Origin: Rhizaria sp. SCN 62-66
Lineage: Eukaryota > Rhizaria, unplaced
Assembly: GCA_001724265.1 (NCBI GenBank)
Contig: MEDY01000349.1
Location: 1 to 31,862, forward strand
Direction: 5' to 3'
Length of the DNA: 31,862 nucleotides
The translations under genes and the position numbers were made by a program. The notes beneath the pieces are model-generated. The model ran no database searches. It saw only the letters and a list, made by a program, of their open reading frames with translations, and was not told the origin of the DNA. The first letter of the stretch is position 1. Every line of letters begins with the position of its first letter. This document shows positions 29,667 to 31,862 of the stretch, in pieces.

Positions 29667-31862
29667 TTAAATAGTCAGCATTTCGGATTGCATGAGGGTC
29701 ATTTGGATACGTGCAGTGCGAATTGTCTCGTCGCGGAGGCTTGCGAAACATTGCGACTCAAGGAACGCGGGCCAGTAGTACAGGTTGATGGCGCTTAGCA
29801 CGCGCTCCTGTGCCTCAGCGAAGAAGTGCCGTGAGATACGCGCTTGTCGTTGCTGGTGCCGCGCCACAGCCGCGCGACGCAGCACAGCATCGTGCCCCGA
29901 CAGCGCCACTGCACTACGCCCGTTCGCTGTCGTGGACGCTGCCACGGTCGTAACGATCGGTCCTTCTGCGTCTGAGTTATCATCGTCCAAGTCGTCCGCC
30001 AGCGCGCGCCCCACTTCAGCATCAGAGTCATCGCCCGCGCCTCCGTCCACAGCTAAGACGTCTCCAGCGCCCATTATGCTGCCACGGCCATTGCCGGCAC
30101 TCGCCGTGAGTGTGTAGTGCGTTTGGTATGCGTCGAGCGCCTCGATGAGCGCGTGCCGCAGATACGGCGGCAACACGTCCACCACACGCGTTGGAGCAGG
30201 GCCTACACGCGCGCGCTCACGCAGCATCCGCCGCTCCGCACGCCGCGTCTCACGTGCGCGCCGCCGCGCCGCCGACACAGCATGAGCAGTGCGCCGGCCC
30301 ACAGAAGAGCTCATGCGCGCGCCCGCGCCCGCAGCGGCCTCAAGTGCGCCCATCGCTGGCGATGGCGCTGCGCTGCCATCCTCTTGCTGCTGTTGCTGTT
30401 GCCGATTGGCCTGGCCATTCGCATTATCACTGTACTCGTACTCATGCTCGTCTTCATAGTCGTAGTCAAAATCGTCGTCGCCGCAGTCGTCGGCGCCCGG
30501 CAGCCCTGCGCGCGACCCCAGGAAGACGGGCCAACCCAGCGCCGCCATGTGCGCGTGCGCGGCGCGCATGTTCGCGACCGCGGCCAAGGCCGAGGGAACT
30601 TGAAGGAACTCTGCGAAGATTTGCACGGCCGCGGCAAAGCGCGGGGAGCCCAGTCCACGCGTGCCACGCGGGAGCGCCGCGAACAGTGCCGTCTGCACGT
30701 GGAACGCCAGCAGCTCGCCCGCGCCCGGGGTCTCGCGCGTGAAGCGCGCAAAGGCGTCGAAGACGGCCACCTCGGCCAGCGCCGCGGCCGACGCCCATGC
30801 GGCCGGCACCGCGGGCCCGCCGCTTGCAGCCGCGCCCGCGCACACGCCCGCAGCGGCCGAGGCCGAGGCCGCCGACAGCGCGGCCTTACCCTTATAGCCG
30901 AACTCGTACTCGTACTCGTCGTCGTCATCGCCGTCGTCATCTCCGTCAAGGCCGTCGTCGCCGGTGCAGAAGCAGCAGCAGTAGCCCCACAGCGCCGCCT
31001 CGACCGCGACGCACACGCCACCGTCTGCGCCCTTGTCGCCCCCCGTCGCGGCGGCGCCGATGATGGCGGGCCTGAGCGCGCGCGCGAGCGGGAGCCAAAA
31101 GCTGGCGACGCAGCAGGCGAGCACGCGCGCGCCGACGACGGCCCGCAGCGCGCCCGACTGCGCGAGCCCGCCCAGCGCGCCGCCGCGCAGCGCGTAGGCC
31201 ACGGCGAGCGCGACGGCGAGCGCGTCGGCTGCCAGCACGGCGCGCAGCTCGGCGCCCATGGCGAAGCGCCGCCACGCGCGCCGCGCTAGCAGCGCCGCGG
31301 CCGCGAGCAGCAGCGCGGCGTAGAGGTGGAAGGCCGCAGCCGCGCCGTAAGCGGGCGTCGCGCGCGCGCCGGGCCCCGCGGCGAGCGCAGCGCAGGCCGG
31401 GGTGGTAAGCGAGACGGGCGCGCCCGTGAGCTGTCGCAGCAGCGCCAGCAGCAGGAAGAGCCCCGCCGCGGGCAGCAGCCACCACGCGATGCGCGCGTCG
31501 GAGAAGCCCACCGGCGGTGCGCTGCGCGCGGGGACGCCGCCCGCGGCCGGCTGCGCCGCGTCAACCACCGCGCCGCTGCCGCCGCGCGTACGCGCGCGCG
31601 CGCGGGGGCGCACCGCCGAGGAGAAGGATGGTGATGCCGCGGCGGCTGCGGCGCCATCCGCGGCGGCCCCGGCGCCGGGCCCGCGCTTGGCGCGCGGCGT
31701 GGCGGCGGCCGCGGCAGCGGTGCCCGGCGCGACGGTGACAAAAGCGACGGCAGCGGCGAGCCCCGCGCTGCCGGCCGACGGCGCCTCGCTCCAGCCGGCC
31801 TCGGACGGCGCAGTCGCGCCCGCGCCCAGCACCGCGCCCGCGCCCGTGCGGCCCCACACCGC
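29667..31862 (-). CDS. Membrane protein with C-terminal RGS-like domain (candidate 7TM-RGS), 5' truncated
   Basis: The frame is open to the window edge and ends in TAA at 29667; about 731 residues are visible. After an Ala/Gly/Pro-rich stretch there are four hydrophobic segments: about 122-142 (ARIAWWLLPAAGLFLLLAL), 171-192, 206-225 and 239-260. Cytosolic-looking acidic sequence follows. From about 361 the pattern EVAVFDAFARFTRETPGAGE then IFAEFLQVPSA, and at the end EAQERVLSAINLYYWPAFLE, matches the start, middle and last helices of an RGS fold. The fold is broken by two long inserts of low complexity. RGS domains accelerate GTP hydrolysis by G-alpha subunits, and receptors fused to RGS domains are known in plants, fungi and protists. 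That this is one of them is inferred; at most four spans are visible and the rest may lie beyond the window. Confidence 0.6.
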   Translation of the reverse strand, partial: AVWGRTGAGAVLGAGATAPSEAGWSEAPSAGSAGLAAAVAFVTVAPGTAAAAAATPRAKRGPGAGAAADGAAAAAASPSFSSAVRPRARARTRGGSGAVVDAAQPAAGGVPARSAPPVGFSDARIAWWLLPAAGLFLLLALLRQLTGAPVSLTTPACAALAAGPGARATPAYGAAAAFHLYAALLLAAAALLARRAWRRFAMGAELRAVLAADALAVALAVAYALRGGALGGLAQSGALRAVVGARVLACCVASFWLPLARALRPAIIGAAATGGDKGADGGVCVAVEAALWGYCCCFCTGDDGLDGDDDGDDDDEYEYEFGYKGKAALSAASASAAAGVCAGAAASGGPAVPAAWASAAALAEVAVFDAFARFTRETPGAGELLAFHVQTALFAALPRGTRGLGSPRFAAAVQIFAEFLQVPSALAAVANMRAAHAHMAALGWPVFLGSRAGLPGADDCGDDDFDYDYEDEHEYEYSDNANGQANRQQQQQQEDGSAAPSPAMGALEAAAGAGARMSSSVGRRTAHAVSAARRRARETRRAERRMLRERARVGPAPTRVVDVLPPYLRHALIEALDAYQTHYTLTASAGNGRGSIMGAGDVLAVDGGAGDDSDAEVGRALADDLDDDNSDAEGPIVTTVAASTTANGRSAVALSGHDAVLRRAAVARHQQRQARISRHFFAEAQERVLSAINLYYWPAFLESQCFASLRDETIRTARIQMTLMQSEMLTI

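Overview
This window looks like nuclear DNA of a free-living microbial eukaryote (protist-type). Gene bodies are very GC-rich and full of poly-Ala, poly-Ser, poly-Gln and poly-Asn runs. Spacers are short to medium and AT-rich. Introns are few, with GT...AG ends. The proteins belong to eukaryotic families: a GATOR2 subunit, a microcephalin-type BRCT protein, CCCH zinc fingers, ABCF, SAP30 and RGS. I cannot name the species.

Layout: (1) 2-1438 (+) is the 3' part of a WDR24-like GATOR2/SEA-complex gene. It converges on (2) 1650-3002 (-), an armadillo/HEAT-like helical-repeat protein. (3) 3776-8548 (-) is a 1590-residue protein with four RanBP2-type zinc fingers, each followed by a SUMO-interaction-like motif, and a C-terminal microcephalin-type BRCT pair. 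A 1.3 kb spacer separates it from the divergent (4) 9879-21282 (+), a Gln/Asn-rich CCCH zinc-finger gene with one clear intron. Its reading frame is crossed by two TAG codons at 13315 and 13336, yet stays open in the same frame for 7.9 kb more. A 3.5 kb non-coding stretch leads to (5) 24790-27846 (+), a two-exon ABCF ATPase with an unusual four-repeat C-terminal tail. It converges on (6) 28107-28651 (-), a two-exon SAP30-like Sin3-binding protein. After a very AT-rich spacer comes (7) 29667-31862 (-), the 3' part of a membrane protein with an RGS domain.

There is no operon logic. The genes are independent regulators of nutrient signalling, DNA-damage/chromatin, RNA and translation control, and G-protein signalling. 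The observation most worth pursuing is codon use. All seven genes terminate at TAA or TGA. The only TAG codons in gene frames lie inside, or immediately upstream of, open coding frames. This suggests UAG may be a sense codon here, although an intron explanation is available for each case and is spelled out below. The second is the [zinc finger + SIM-like motif] x4 + BRCT architecture of the 3776-8548 protein.
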